A stretch of 64,000 nt of DNA from DATAGF01 sp963813355 (GCA_963813355.1 CAWEYS010000016.1:1-64000), one strand, 5' to 3'; numbered from the stretch's first letter, positions 49,582 to 59,120 are shown. The notes: generated by a model from the sequence alone, not told the origin. Made by a program: numbers and translations.

Positions 49582-50811
49582 GTGCCTCCGTTCGGGCCCC
49601 GCCAGCCGAACCCCTACGGCCCGCCGCCCTCCGAGCCGCCGCGGCGGCGGCCGCCGCGCTGGCTCTCCGCTGCGCTGGTGCCCGCCCTGGTCGGCGCGGG
49701 CGTGGCCCTGGCCGTCGTGGCGCTGACCGGCAACCTGGGCGGCGACACGACCACGGTGATCGAGCGCGACACCTCGCCCCTGCCCGCGGCCTCGTCCGCG
49801 GTGGCGGAGGCCGCCCCGCCGCGCGGGTCGGCGGCCGGCAGCGTGCAGGCCGTGGTGGCGCGCAGCTCGCCGGCCGTCGTCAAGGTCACCAGCGGCGAGG
49901 AGGGCGCGGGTGGGCGCCTCGGCTCCGGGTTCCTCGTCGACCGCCGCGGGCGCATCCTCACCAACGCCCACGTGCTCGGCGACGAGGACCGCGCCACCGT
50001 GACCTTCGACGACGGCACCGAGAGCCCCGCCGAGGTGCTGGGCCGGGACGAGAGCACGGACCTCGTCGTGCTGCGCGCGGAGGACGTGCCGCCCGACGTG
50101 AGGCCCCTGCCGCTCGGGCGCAGCGCGGGCCTGACGGTGGGGGACCCGGTGATCGCGATCGGGAACCCCTTCGGCCTCGAGCGCACCGCGACGACCGGGA
50201 TCGTGTCGGCGCTGAAGCGCATCATCAACGCGCCCAACGACTTCGAGATCCAGAACGTCGTCCAGACGGACGCGGCGATCAACCAGGGCAACTCCGGCGG
50301 CCCCCTCCTCGACGGCCGGGGGCGCGTCATCGGCATCAACTCGCAGATCGCGAGCGAGAGCGGGGGCAACGACGGCGTCGGCTTCGCGGTCCCGATCGAC
50401 ACGATCCGCCCGATCGCCGACGCGATCATCGCCACCGGGGACGCCCGCCACGCCTGGCTCGGCATCACGGGCCGCCAGGTCACCCCGGAGATCGCCGAGG
50501 CCCTCGGCGCTCCGGACGTCCGCGGGGTCGCCGTCGTGAGCGTCGACGACCGCGGTCCGGCCAGGGATGCGGGCCTGCGCCCCGCGACCACGCCCGCCGG
50601 CGCCGACGTCCCCCGCGGGGGCGACCTGATCGTCGCGGTGGACGGGCGCGAGGTGCGCGACATGGCCGACGTGAGCCTGGCGGTCTCGTCACGGGCCGTG
50701 GGCGACGGGCTCGCGCTGACCGTGCTCCGCGACGGCGCCCGCGTCGACCTCCGGGTGACGCTGGCCGACCGACCCGACGACGTGGGCGTGACGGCCGGTC
50801 AGGAGCCCTAG
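49582..50811 (+). CDS. htrA: HtrA/DegP-type serine protease with PDZ domain
   Basis: A 409-residue membrane-anchored protease. It has a Pro-rich cytosolic N terminus, one membrane helix (about residues 28-49), a trypsin-like domain with triad His130 (TNAHVLG), Asp160 (STDLVVL) and Ser228 (GNSGGPLL), and a single PDZ domain from about residue 300. It degrades or refolds damaged envelope proteins. It is divergent from the two-component genes, an arrangement that suggests regulation by them, as seen for htrA genes elsewhere. GTG 49582 is preferred to upstream starts because of the -10 box. Confidence 0.92.
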   Translation: MPPFGPRQPNPYGPPPSEPPRRRPPRWLSAALVPALVGAGVALAVVALTGNLGGDTTTVIERDTSPLPAASSAVAEAAPPRGSAAGSVQAVVARSSPAVVKVTSGEEGAGGRLGSGFLVDRRGRILTNAHVLGDEDRATVTFDDGTESPAEVLGRDESTDLVVLRAEDVPPDVRPLPLGRSAGLTVGDPVIAIGNPFGLERTATTGIVSALKRIINAPNDFEIQNVVQTDAAINQGNSGGPLLDGRGRVIGINSQIASESGGNDGVGFAVPIDTIRPIADAIIATGDARHAWLGITGRQVTPEIAEALGAPDVRGVAVVSVDDRGPARDAGLRPATTPAGADVPRGGDLIVAVDGREVRDMADVSLAVSSRAVGDGLALTVLRDGARVDLRVTLADRPDDVGVTAGQEP

Positions 50812-50855
50812 GTACGCTCGCGGGGCTCGGCGTGTCCCCCGACCCCAGGAGAGCC

Positions 50856-51332
50856 ATGAAGAAGGCCGTCAGGGACTTCAAGGAGTTCGTGCTGAAGGGC
50901 GACGTCGTGGCGCTGGCGGTCGCCGTGATCATCGCGACGGCCTTCGGCGCGGTCATCGCCGCGTTCGTCGCCAACATCATCACGCCGCTGCTCGCGGCCA
51001 TCGGCGGTCAGCCGGACTTCGGCGAGCTCGACTTCACGGTCAACGGCAGCCGCTTCCAGTACGGCCTGTTCATCAATGCGGTGATCACCTTCCTGATCAT
51101 CGCGGCCGTGGTCTTCTTCCTGGTCGTGCGGCCCTACAACGCGTTCAAGAAGCGCTTCGCCCGGGAGGGCGACGAGGACGTCCCGCCGCCGGAGTACGCC
51201 GTCGAGACCGCCGGGGCCGATGCCCTGCCGGCGCGGCTCAACGACCGCGCCGCCGACGGCTGGCGGGTCGTGTCGGTGGGCGAGGCCGGGGACGGCGCCC
51301 TCGCCGCGGTGCTCGTCAAGGGCGAGGGCTGA
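50856..51332 (+). CDS. mscL: large-conductance mechanosensitive channel MscL with a DUF4177-like C-terminal domain
   Basis: A 158-residue protein. Residues 1-100 are MscL: FKEFVLKGDVVALAVAVIIATAFGAVIAAFVANIITPLL as first helix, then VNGSRFQYGLFINAVITFLIIAAVVFFLVVRPYN as second. The usual C-terminal helical bundle is replaced by about 45 residues. These contain YAVETAGADALPARLNDRAADGWRVVSVGE, resembling the DUF4177 fold. The channel releases solutes on osmotic downshock. ATG 50856 has AGGAGAG just upstream. It is 44 bases after htrA. Confidence 0.87.
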   Translation: MKKAVRDFKEFVLKGDVVALAVAVIIATAFGAVIAAFVANIITPLLAAIGGQPDFGELDFTVNGSRFQYGLFINAVITFLIIAAVVFFLVVRPYNAFKKRFAREGDEDVPPPEYAVETAGADALPARLNDRAADGWRVVSVGEAGDGALAAVLVKGEG

Positions 51333-51345
51333 CGGGCGAAGAGCC

Positions 51346-53430
51346 CTAGCGGACCCGCACCTTGGCCGCGCGGGAGGCGCGCGGCCGCATCTGGGCGTTG
51401 CCCATGAAGCGCGCCGTCACCGTGAGGACCTTGGCCGACCTCACCTTCGCGGCCTTCGGGCGCAGCACGGCCGTGTAGCGACACGCGCCCTTGCGGCGGC
51501 GCAGGGTCGCCCGGGTCGAGGCCACCAGACGCTTGCCCGCGAGCGCCTTCACCTGCACGCGGCCGGCGCACCGCGGCGCCGGTCGCGCCTTCGGCATGGT
51601 GAGCACGCCGGTGACCGTCAGCCGCGTCGCCCGCCCCCGCTTCGGCCAGCGGGCGACCTTCACGCCGAGGCCGCGCGGGCGCAGCTTCAGCGCCTTGGGC
51701 GCGCCGGAGCCGCCGGGCACGGAGATGAGGACCGCGGCGCGGTCGTCCCCGCCCGCGCGGTCGGGGATGCTGGACGCCGCCAGCTGGGCCGCGATCTCGT
51801 GGTTGCCGGCCGCGCCGAGGCGCGCCGTCAGCTGCAGGGAGGCGGACGCGCCGGGGGCCAGGCCGCCGACCTCCCACCGCCCGGTCGTCCCGTTGAACGT
51901 CCCCTGGCTCGGCCCCGCCGCCGTGTAGGCCAGCCCGGCGACCGGCGGGATGCTCACCGCGACGCCCGCCGGGTCGGGGCCGCCGTTCGTGACCCTCACC
52001 GACAGGCCCGCGGAGCCGTTGAGCGGCACCTGCGCGGCGCTCGCGGCGAGGCCCACCGAGAGGTCGGCCAACGAGCCGGCGAGCGGTCCCAGGGGCACCG
52101 GGCCCTTCGCCGCGGGCGAGGGGAACCCGGTCCCCGCCACCTGCGCCTGGTCGCCGTAGCCCAGCCGTCCGTCGACGCCGTACCCCCAGCACCGCAGGGT
52201 GCCGTCGTCGATCAGGGCGCAGGTGTACCCCGTGCCCTCGTCGGGCGCGGCCGGGGTCGTGGGCGTCGGCGCGCCGCCGAGGGTGATCGCCCGTGCGGTG
52301 CGGCCGGGGCCGAGGTTGACCGGGCCGGCCGTCTGGGGCAGGGTCCCGGGCGCCTCCCCGACGGTCGCGGAGGTGGCGTAGCCCAGGCGCCCCCCGCCGC
52401 CGAAGCCCCAGCAACGCACGTCGCCGGTGTCGAGGACCGCGCAGCTGTGGGCGTCGCCCGCGCCGATCGCGACGGCCGTGCGGCCGGGCCCGATGGCCAC
52501 CGCGCCGCCGGGAGAGGAGAGCGTGGTCTCGGAGCCGTAGCCGAGCCGGCCGTTGGCGCCGAAGCCCCAGCAGCGCACCGAGCCGTCGTCGAGGATCGCG
52601 CAGGTGTGACCGGCGCCGCCGGCGACGGCCCGCGCGGCCCGGCCGGCGGGCAGGGCGACGACGCCCGCGGACGCGGGCTCGTTGTCGCCGATGTTGGCGG
52701 TGCCGCCGTTGCCGAGCTGGCCGCTCGCGCCGAAGCCCCAGCAGCGCATCGAGCCGTCGTCGAGTATCGCGCAGGTGTGGAAGTCGCCGGCGGCGATCGC
52801 GACCGCCGGACGGCCGAGGTTGACCGCGCCGACCGCGGCGGGGGTCTCGTCGTCGCCGACCGATGTCGTGCTGCCGTAGCCGAGGCGGCCGTCGCTGCCG
52901 TTGCCCCAGCACTTCACCGAGCGGTCGGTGAGGATGGCGCAGGTGTGCGAGGTGCCCGCGGTGATCGCCAGCGCGCCCCGGCCGCCGCCGAGGTTGACGG
53001 GCGGTGCCGACGCGGGGAGGCTCACGTTGGCCGTCGACCCGTAGCCGAGGCGTCCGTTGGCGCCGAAGCCCCAGCACTTCACGGAGCTGTCGTCGAGTAT
53101 CGCGCAGGTGTGGAAGTCGCCGGCGGCGACGGCCGCGGCCGTGCGCCCGGGCCCGAGGTTCACGGGCGGCGCCGCGGCGGCCGACAGGATCGACGCGTCG
53201 GAGCCGTACCCGAGCCGGCCCGCGAGGCCCTTGCCCCAGCAGCGGAGGGTGCGGTCGGCGAGAATTGCGCACGTATGCTGGATCCCGGCGTCGATGTAGC
53301 CGGCCTGGACGGGCCGGACGGCCGACGACGCGGACTCGGAATCGGCGCGCGGCGGCGCGATCAGGGCGAGCGAGGCGACGAGCGCACAGGCGGTCGCCAG
53401 CCACGCCCCACGGAAGGAGGAGCTGGACAT
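51346..53430 (-). CDS. secreted RCC1-repeat (seven-bladed propeller) protein with DUF11-like domain
   Basis: A 694-residue exported protein with a signal peptide (core ATACALVASLALIAPP). Seven RCC1-type repeats follow, each with the pattern HTCAI-x5-(V/L/M)(R/K)CWGxGxxGRLGYG. Each has two Cys, so one disulfide per blade is likely. A CARDB/DUF11-like immunoglobulin domain follows (SVRVTNGGPDPAGVAVSIPP), then a basic beta-rich C-terminal domain of about 140 residues. It is probably surface-exposed or secreted, for binding rather than catalysis. ATG 53430 chosen; earlier starts lack a signal-peptide position. Confidence 0.85.
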   Translation of the reverse strand: MSSSSFRGAWLATACALVASLALIAPPRADSESASSAVRPVQAGYIDAGIQHTCAILADRTLRCWGKGLAGRLGYGSDASILSAAAAPPVNLGPGRTAAAVAAGDFHTCAILDDSSVKCWGFGANGRLGYGSTANVSLPASAPPVNLGGGRGALAITAGTSHTCAILTDRSVKCWGNGSDGRLGYGSTTSVGDDETPAAVGAVNLGRPAVAIAAGDFHTCAILDDGSMRCWGFGASGQLGNGGTANIGDNEPASAGVVALPAGRAARAVAGGAGHTCAILDDGSVRCWGFGANGRLGYGSETTLSSPGGAVAIGPGRTAVAIGAGDAHSCAVLDTGDVRCWGFGGGGRLGYATSATVGEAPGTLPQTAGPVNLGPGRTARAITLGGAPTPTTPAAPDEGTGYTCALIDDGTLRCWGYGVDGRLGYGDQAQVAGTGFPSPAAKGPVPLGPLAGSLADLSVGLAASAAQVPLNGSAGLSVRVTNGGPDPAGVAVSIPPVAGLAYTAAGPSQGTFNGTTGRWEVGGLAPGASASLQLTARLGAAGNHEIAAQLAASSIPDRAGGDDRAAVLISVPGGSGAPKALKLRPRGLGVKVARWPKRGRATRLTVTGVLTMPKARPAPRCAGRVQVKALAGKRLVASTRATLRRRKGACRYTAVLRPKAAKVRSAKVLTVTARFMGNAQMRPRASRAAKVRVR
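52756..52796 (-). repeat. 41-base direct repeat inside RCC1 units, copy 1
   Basis: Identical over 41 bases to 53089-53129. Both copies encode the same part of an RCC1 blade (CAILDD region), so the repeat reflects recent duplication or conversion between blades and is not a mobile element. Confidence 0.85.
53089..53129 (-). repeat. 41-base direct repeat inside RCC1 units, copy 2
   Basis: Second copy of the identical 41-base segment at 52756-52796, 333 bases apart. Confidence 0.85.
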
Positions 53431-53500
53431 GTCCGCCCGCTTCGTACCACAGCGCCGCGGGCGAGTCACCATGGCCCGGGCGCCACTAAACTCCGCGCCC

Positions 53501-54043
53501 GTGCCGGCCCCGCTCCTCATCCGGCCCGCAACGGCCGACGACGCGGGCGCCATCGGGGCGATCTACGACGAGGCGGCCGCGAGCGGTTTTGCCACATTCG
53601 CGACGGGGCCGCATCCCGCCTCGGAGCGGCGCGCCTGGCTGGCGGGCCGCGGCGAGCGCGCCCCGGTGTGGTGCGCGGTCGCGGAGGACGGCGCGGTGGC
53701 GGCGTGGTCGGCTCTCGCCCCCTTCTCCCACCGCCCCTGGTACGCGGGCGTGGCCGAGTACACGGTGTACGTCGCCGCCGCGCGCCAGGGCCGGGGCATC
53801 GGGGGCCGGATGCTCGACGCCCTGCTCGGGGAGGCGCCCCGGTACGGCTACTGGAAGCTGGTCGGGATGATCCTGCCGGAGAACGCGGCCGGCCTCGCTC
53901 TCGCGCGCCGCGCGGGGTTCCGGGTGGTGGGCACCCACCTCGCCCACGGGCGCCGCGACGGGCGGTGGCGCGACGTCACGATCGTCGAGCGGCACCTCGA
54001 GGCGGATCCGGGCACGGGAGCGGGGGGCCTGACAGAATCCTGA
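53501..54043 (+). CDS. GNAT N-acetyltransferase, phosphinothricin-acetyltransferase-like
   Basis: A 180-residue GNAT. It starts LLIRPATADDAGAIGAIYDEAAASGFATF and has the acetyl-CoA motif VAAARQGRGIGGRMLDALL and the late ENAAGLALARRAGFRVVGTH. The Pat/YncA subfamily acetylates amino groups of phosphinothricin or methionine derivatives. GTG 53501 is preferred; TAAACT lies eight bases upstream. An ATG at 53471 would add ten residues. It is divergent from the RCC1 gene and sits upstream of the E1alpha gene. Confidence 0.87.
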   Translation: MPAPLLIRPATADDAGAIGAIYDEAAASGFATFATGPHPASERRAWLAGRGERAPVWCAVAEDGAVAAWSALAPFSHRPWYAGVAEYTVYVAAARQGRGIGGRMLDALLGEAPRYGYWKLVGMILPENAAGLALARRAGFRVVGTHLAHGRRDGRWRDVTIVERHLEADPGTGAGGLTES

Positions 54044-54080
54044 GGCCGGTCCCGGGCCCGACCCCCGAACGTGGAGGCTG

Positions 54081-55139
54081 ATGGCCAAGACCCGTTCCCC
54101 GTCCGCACGCGACGCCCCGGCGCGTCCCGACGCCGAGCTGATGCGGGGGATGTTCGAGACGATGTGGCTCATCCGCCGCTTCGAGGAGCGCGCGGCGGAG
54201 GAGTACATGCGCGGGCACATCGGCGGCTTCCTCCACCTCGCCATCGGCGAGGAGGCGGCCGTCGTCGGCGCGATCAGCGCGCTGCGCCCGACCGACCCCA
54301 TCACCTCGACCTACCGCGAGCACGGCCAGGCGCTCGCGCGCGGCTCCGACCCCAAGGCCGTCATGGCCGAGCTCTTCGGCCGCGCCACCGGCCTCTGCGG
54401 CGGCCTGGGCGGGTCGATGCACCTCATGGACAAGGAGCGGCACTTCTACGGGGGCTACGGCATCGTCGGCGGGTCGATCCCGCTCGCGGTGGGCCTCGCA
54501 TTCGCCATCGCCTACCGCGAGGAGGAGTCGGTCGCCATGGCGATGTTCGGCGACGGCGCCGTCAACCAGGGCGTGCTGGCCGAGGTCATGAACATGGCCG
54601 AGCTGTGGCGCCTGCCGGTGGTCTTCTTCGTGCTCAACAACCAGTACGGAATGGGCACGGCCGTCGAGCGGGCGTCGGCCGAGACCGATCTCTTCAAGCG
54701 CGCGGAGGCGTTCGACATGCCGGCCCGCCAGGTCGACGGCATGGACGTGATGGCCGTGCACGCCGCGGTGTCCGAGGCGGCTCGACTGGCCCGCGAGGAG
54801 CGACAGCCGAGCATGATCGAGGCGATCGCCTACCGCTACCGCGGCCACTCGATGAGCGACCCGGACACCACCCGCGAGGGGTCGGAGAAGGAGCGCTGGC
54901 AGGCGCGAGACCCCCTCGTGACCTTCGAGCGCGTCCTGCTGGGCGAGGGCGTGGTCACCCGCGAGGAGGCCGACGCCGTCCGCGCCGCCGCGGAGAAGAC
55001 CGTCGAGGAGGCGGCGGCCTTCGCCGAGGAGAGCGCCGAGGTGCCCGAGGCGGAGCTCGCGCGCCACCTCTACGCGCACCCGTGGAGCGACGACGCGCGG
55101 GGCGGGGCGATCGTCCCGGGCGGGGGCGAGGGCTCGTGA
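54081..55139 (+). CDS. pdhA: 2-oxoacid dehydrogenase E1 component, alpha subunit
   Basis: A 352-residue thiamine-diphosphate subunit that decarboxylates pyruvate (or acetoin or branched 2-oxoacids) in the dehydrogenase complex. Visible: MWLIRRFEERAAEEYMRG, the RGHSMSDPD phosphorylation-loop motif, and the ThDP motif FGDGAVNQG through VLNNQYGMGT (about residues 155-195). ATG 54081 has GGAGG just upstream. It is coupled to the beta subunit (GTGA). The E1alpha/E1beta/E2/lipB order suggests pyruvate or acetoin, but the 2-oxoacid cannot be fixed from sequence alone. Confidence 0.92.
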   Translation: MAKTRSPSARDAPARPDAELMRGMFETMWLIRRFEERAAEEYMRGHIGGFLHLAIGEEAAVVGAISALRPTDPITSTYREHGQALARGSDPKAVMAELFGRATGLCGGLGGSMHLMDKERHFYGGYGIVGGSIPLAVGLAFAIAYREEESVAMAMFGDGAVNQGVLAEVMNMAELWRLPVVFFVLNNQYGMGTAVERASAETDLFKRAEAFDMPARQVDGMDVMAVHAAVSEAARLAREERQPSMIEAIAYRYRGHSMSDPDTTREGSEKERWQARDPLVTFERVLLGEGVVTREEADAVRAAAEKTVEEAAAFAEESAEVPEAELARHLYAHPWSDDARGGAIVPGGGEGS

Positions 55140-56167
55140 GCACCGCCAAGGCCCCGCCCGCCCGGACGGCGCCGGCCGGCCCCAAGCCGGTCTCCTACCG
55201 CGAGGCGCTGACGCAGGCCATGCGCGAGGAGATGGAGCGCGACCCGCAGGTGTTCGTGATGGGCGAGGACGTCGGCCAGTACGAGGGCGCGTTCAAGGTC
55301 ACCCGGGGCCTGCTGCGCGAGTTCGGCGAGCGGCGCGTGGTCGACACGCCGATCTCGGAGGCCGGCTTCGTCGGCATCGGCATCGGCGCCGCGATGGCCG
55401 GCCTGCGGCCCGTGATCGAGATGATGACCGTCAACTTCTCGATCCTCGCCCTCGACCAGATCGTCAACAACGCCGCGAAGGTCCGCTACATGTTCGGCGG
55501 CCAGGTGGCGTGCCCGATCGTCATCCGCATGCCCGGGGGCGCGGGCCACCAGCTCGCGGCCCAGCACAGCCACTCGCTCGAGGCCTGGTACTCGCACGTC
55601 CCGGGCCTGAAGGTGGCGGTCCCCTCGACCCCCTTCGACGCCAAGGGGCTGCTCAAGACGGCGATCCGCGACGACGATCCGGTGATCTTCCTCGAGAGCG
55701 AGGGCCTCTACGCGAAGAAGGGCCCGGTCGGCGGGCCCGAGGAGGTGGTGCCGCTCGGCCGCGCGGCCGTGCGCCGGCGGGGCTCCGACTGCACGGTGAT
55801 CGCGCTGTCCCGCATGGTCTGGGTCGCCCTCTCGGCGGCCGAGGAGCTGGCCGGCGACGGCATCGAGGCCGAGGTGATCGACCCGCGCACGCTTCGCCCC
55901 CTCGACCTCGAGACCCTGGCCGCGAGCGTCCGCCGCACCGGGCGGGCCGTCGTGGTCGAGGAGGGGTGGCCCGAGTCGGGGGTCGCGGCGAACCTCGCCG
56001 CGCACCTCTACGAGGCCTGCTTCGACTGGCTGGACGCGCCGATCGCGCGCGTGACGGCGGCCGACGTGCCGATGCCGTACGCCAAGAACCTCGAGCAGGC
56101 GGCGCTGCCCTCGCCGGCCCAGGTCGCCGGCGAGGTGCGCCGCCTCGTCGGACGCACGGGGGGCTGA
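55136..56167 (+). CDS. pdhB: 2-oxoacid dehydrogenase E1 component, beta subunit
   Basis: A 343-residue partner of the alpha subunit. It has SYREALTQAMREEMERDPQVFVMGEDVGQYEGAFKVTRGL, DTPISEAGFVGIGIGAAMAGLRPVIEMM, CPIVIRMPGGAGHQLAAQHSHSLEAWYSHVPGL and the C-terminal transketolase domain (VVEEGWPESGVAANLAAHL). It completes the ThDP-binding heterotetramer. GTG start overlapping the alpha stop. The E2 gene follows after one base. Confidence 0.93.
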   Translation: MSTAKAPPARTAPAGPKPVSYREALTQAMREEMERDPQVFVMGEDVGQYEGAFKVTRGLLREFGERRVVDTPISEAGFVGIGIGAAMAGLRPVIEMMTVNFSILALDQIVNNAAKVRYMFGGQVACPIVIRMPGGAGHQLAAQHSHSLEAWYSHVPGLKVAVPSTPFDAKGLLKTAIRDDDPVIFLESEGLYAKKGPVGGPEEVVPLGRAAVRRRGSDCTVIALSRMVWVALSAAEELAGDGIEAEVIDPRTLRPLDLETLAASVRRTGRAVVVEEGWPESGVAANLAAHLYEACFDWLDAPIARVTAADVPMPYAKNLEQAALPSPAQVAGEVRRLVGRTGG

Positions 56168-56168
56168 C

Positions 56169-57588
56169 GTGGCCCAGTTCGTGATGCCCAAGCTCAGCGA
56201 CACGATGGAGGAGGGGACCATCCTCCAGTGGCTCGCGGGCGACGGAGACGCGGTCGAGAAGGGCCAGCCGATCGTCGAGATCGAGACCGACAAGGCGAAC
56301 ATGACCGTCGAGGCGCCCGAGTCGGGTGCGCTCCGCCTGCTGGCCGCCGAGGGCGACGTGCTGGCGGTCGGCGAGCCGATCGCCGAGATCGGCGAGGGCG
56401 CGGCGCCGGAGGCGGCCGACGAGGAGCCGAGCGGTCGTCGACATCCCGGACGACGAGGATGAGGGCGAGGCGGTGGCGATCGAGGAGGGCGACGCCGACC
56501 AGTTCGACGACGCCGGCGACGAGCGCACCGAGATCCCGGTGGGCGACGACGGCACCGCCCGCGAGATCGGTGCCGAGCTGGGCCCCGAGGAGACCTACCC
56601 CGGCGCCCGCGCGGCCGACGAGGCCGAGGCGGACGAGGCCGCGCCCGCGGCCGAGCCCGCGCCCGAGGCGCCCTCGCGCGACGGCGCGGGCCGGCCCAAG
56701 GCGTCCCCGCTCGCGCGGCGCCTGGCCGGCGAGCTCGGGGTCGACATCGCTGCCGTGCGCGGCACGGGTCCCGACGGCCGCATCGTGCGCGCCGACGTCG
56801 AGGCGGCCGCCCGCGGCGACGAGGGCGCCCGGCGGACGCCGGCCCAGCCCACGGCTCCGGCCCGCGCGGCGCGCCCGGCGGAGACGCCGCGGCCCGCGGC
56901 CGCGCCCGGCGAGCGCGTGCCCCTCACCCGGCTCCAGCGCACCGTCGCGGCGCGGATGGCCGCCTCGTCGGCCGAGGCCCCCCAGTTCGCGCTCCAGCGC
57001 GACGTGGACGCGACCGAGGCCGTCGCCCTGCGGCGCCAGCTCGTCGAGGCGGCGCCCGACGGTGAGGGGCCGAGCCTCAACGACCTCATCGTGCGCGCGG
57101 TCGCGATGGCCGCCGCCGAGCAGCCCGAGGCGGTGAGCCGCTTCGACGGCGACGCGCTGGTGCGACCGGACGGCGTGCACGTGGGCATCGCGGTGGCGGT
57201 CGAGCGGGGGTTGCTCGTGCCGGTGATCCGCGACGCCGACCGCAAGGGCGTGGGGCAGATCGCCCGCGAGGCGCGCGACCTGATCGCGCGCACCCGGGAC
57301 GGCAGCATCACGCCGGCCGAGCTGGAGGGCAGCGTCGTCTCGGTCTCCAACCTCGGGATGTTCGGCATCGACCGCTTCACGGCGATCATCAACCCGCCCG
57401 AGGCGGCGATCCTGGCCGTCGGCCGCGCGGCCGAGCGGCCGGTGGTGCGGGAGGGCGAGGTCGTCGTGCGCGAGATCATGACCCTGACGCTGTCGGTCGA
57501 CCACCGCGCGGTGTACGGCGCCGACGGGGCCCTCTTCCTGGCCCGCGTGGCCGAGCTGCTCGAGCGGCCCGGCGCGCTGGTGCTCTAG
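56169..57588 (+). CDS. pdhC: dihydrolipoamide acyltransferase (E2), one frameshift
   Basis: The complex core, about 473 residues across one frame change near 56430. Domains in order: a single lipoyl domain (residues 1-76, lipoyl-Lys42 in ETDKANM), an acidic linker, a subunit-binding domain (KASPLARRLAGELGVDIAAVRGTGPDGRIVRADVEAA) and a catalytic domain ending SVDHRAVYGADGALFL. The first frame stops at 56460 after the lipoyl domain. One extra base restores a continuous protein, so a sequencing insertion is likely. No E3 gene is nearby. The next gene, lipB, would supply lipoyl groups. Confidence 0.85.
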
Positions 57589-57599
57589 GCCGGGGCCGC

Positions 57600-58389
57600 G
57601 TGGCCCGGCCCGGCCTGCTGCTGCGCACGGAGCGGATCGGCTACCGCGAGGCGTGGGACGCCCAGCGCGCGCTCGCGCGGGCGCGCGCCGCGGGGTCGGT
57701 CCCGGACGTGCTCTGGCTGCTCGAGCACCCGCCCGTGTTCACGACCGGCCGCCACGGCCGCCGCGAGGACCTGTTCCTCTCGGACGACGCGCTCGGCGGC
57801 GTGGGCGCCGAGTTCGTCGCGTCGGACCGCGGGGGGCAGATGACCTGGCACGGCCCGGGGCAGGCCGTGGGCTACGCGATCTGCGACCTGCGCCCCGGCG
57901 GCCGGGTGCGGGCGTTCGTCGAGGCGCTCGTGGGCGCGATGGCCGACGCGACGGCGCTGCCCGGCGCCCGGCCCGGCGACGACGCCATGGGCCTCTACGC
58001 CGGCGGGCGCAAGCTCGGCAGCGTGGGCATCCGGGTCAGCGGGGGCGTCACCTCCCACGGCCTGGCGCTGAACCGCGAGCCCGACCTGGAGTGGTTCCGC
58101 CTCATGACCGCATGCGGCGCCCCCGGCGTGGAGGCGACCTCGATCGCCGCCGAGGGCGGCGACCCACGGCGCGACCGCGTGGAGGCCGACCTCGCGGCCG
58201 CGCTGGCGAGCGGCTGGGCTGCGCCTGGAGCCGGCGGCGCTGGAGGACCTGCTCCTGGCTGCTAGACGAGGGCTTTTCGAGGCGGCCGCCCCGGCGAAGG
58301 CGGTGCCGCCGTCTGCCGGAGGGCCCGGCCAGGGCCCGGAGGCGCGCTTGGCCGCCCGCAAGAGGCGGCCAACCGCATTGTCCGCCTAA
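57600..58389 (+). CDS. lipB: octanoyltransferase LipB, probable frameshift near the C terminus
   Basis: Moves octanoate from acyl carrier protein to lipoyl domains, the first step of lipoate synthesis. Visible: VLWLLEHPPVFTTGRHGR, SDRGGQMTWHGPGQAVGYAICDLRP, GLYAGGRKLGSVGIRVSGGVTSHGLALN (the catalytic Lys) and MTACGAPGVEATSI (the catalytic Cys). In the main frame the end becomes Gly/Pro-rich and stops at 58265. One extra base near 58213 would instead give LRLEPAALEDLLLAARRG and a stop at 58389, overlapping the convergent ABC gene stop. GTG start. Confidence 0.87.
58350..58370. terminator. possible bidirectional terminator hairpin
   Basis: GGCCGCC and GGCGGCC form a perfect seven-base stem with a seven-base loop between the convergent lipB and ABC-transporter ends. 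No T-run follows, so termination is uncertain. If lipB ends at 58389 the hairpin lies inside its coding frame. Confidence 0.35.
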
Positions 58390-59120
58390 GCGGCCAGGAC
58401 TCTGGACAGGAAGCGCCTCGTGCGCTCCTCCTTCGGGGCCGCGAGCACCTCCGCGGGGAGGCCCTCCTCCACGATCACCCCCTCGTCCATGAACAGCAGG
58501 CGGTCGCACACCTCGCGCGCGAACCCCATCTCGTGGGTGACGACGATCATCGTCATGCCGGCCCCGGCGAGCTCGCGCATCACGTCGAGCACGTCCGTGA
58601 CCAGCTCCGGGTCGAGGGCGCTCGTGACCTCGTCGAAGAGCATCGCCTCGGGGTCCATGGCCAGGGCGCGGGCGATCGCGACCCGTTGCTGCTGGCCCCC
58701 GGACAGGCGCGCGGGGTGCTCGCCGGCCTTGTCGGCGAGGCCCACGCGGGCGAGCAGGTCGCGCGCGCGGGCGCGGGCCTCCTCCTTCCCGACGCCGCGC
58801 ACGCTGACCGGCGCCATGGTGAGGTTGTCGAGCACCGTCCGGTGCGGGAAGAGGTTGAACGACTGGAAGACCATCCCGAGCCGGCTGCGCATCAGATCGA
58901 CCGAGGCCCCCGGCGCGGTGATCTCGTCGTCGCCGAGGAAGACCTTCCCCTCGGTCGGCCGCTCCAGCAGGTTGAGGCAGCGCAGCAGGGTGGACTTGCC
59001 CGAGCCCGATGGGCCGATCACGCACACCACCTCGCCCTGGGCGACGTCCAGGTCCACGCCCTGCAGCACCGTGTGGTCGCCGTAGCGCTTGACCAGCCCG
59101 ACGGCGCGGATGCTGCTCAC
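58386..59120 (-). CDS. polar amino-acid ABC transporter, ATP-binding protein
   Basis: A 244-residue ATPase of the GlnQ/HisP type. Walker A GPSGSGKSTLLRCLN (about residues 36-50), Q-loop VFQSFNLFPH, signature LSGGQQQRVAIARALAM, Walker B MLFDEVTSALDPE and the H-loop VVTHEMGFA are all visible. It drives import by the permease and binding protein encoded upstream. GTG start overlapping the permease stop (GTGA). Confidence 0.95.
   Translation of the reverse strand: MSSIRAVGLVKRYGDHTVLQGVDLDVAQGEVVCVIGPSGSGKSTLLRCLNLLERPTEGKVFLGDDEITAPGASVDLMRSRLGMVFQSFNLFPHRTVLDNLTMAPVSVRGVGKEEARARARDLLARVGLADKAGEHPARLSGGQQQRVAIARALAMDPEAMLFDEVTSALDPELVTDVLDVMRELAGAGMTMIVVTHEMGFAREVCDRLLFMDEGVIVEEGLPAEVLAAPKEERTRRFLSRVLAA

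Noticed and set aside
52756..53129. The 41-base repeats as recombination or attachment sites
   Set aside because: Both copies lie in frame at the same place of RCC1 blades, so they follow from protein repeat structure.
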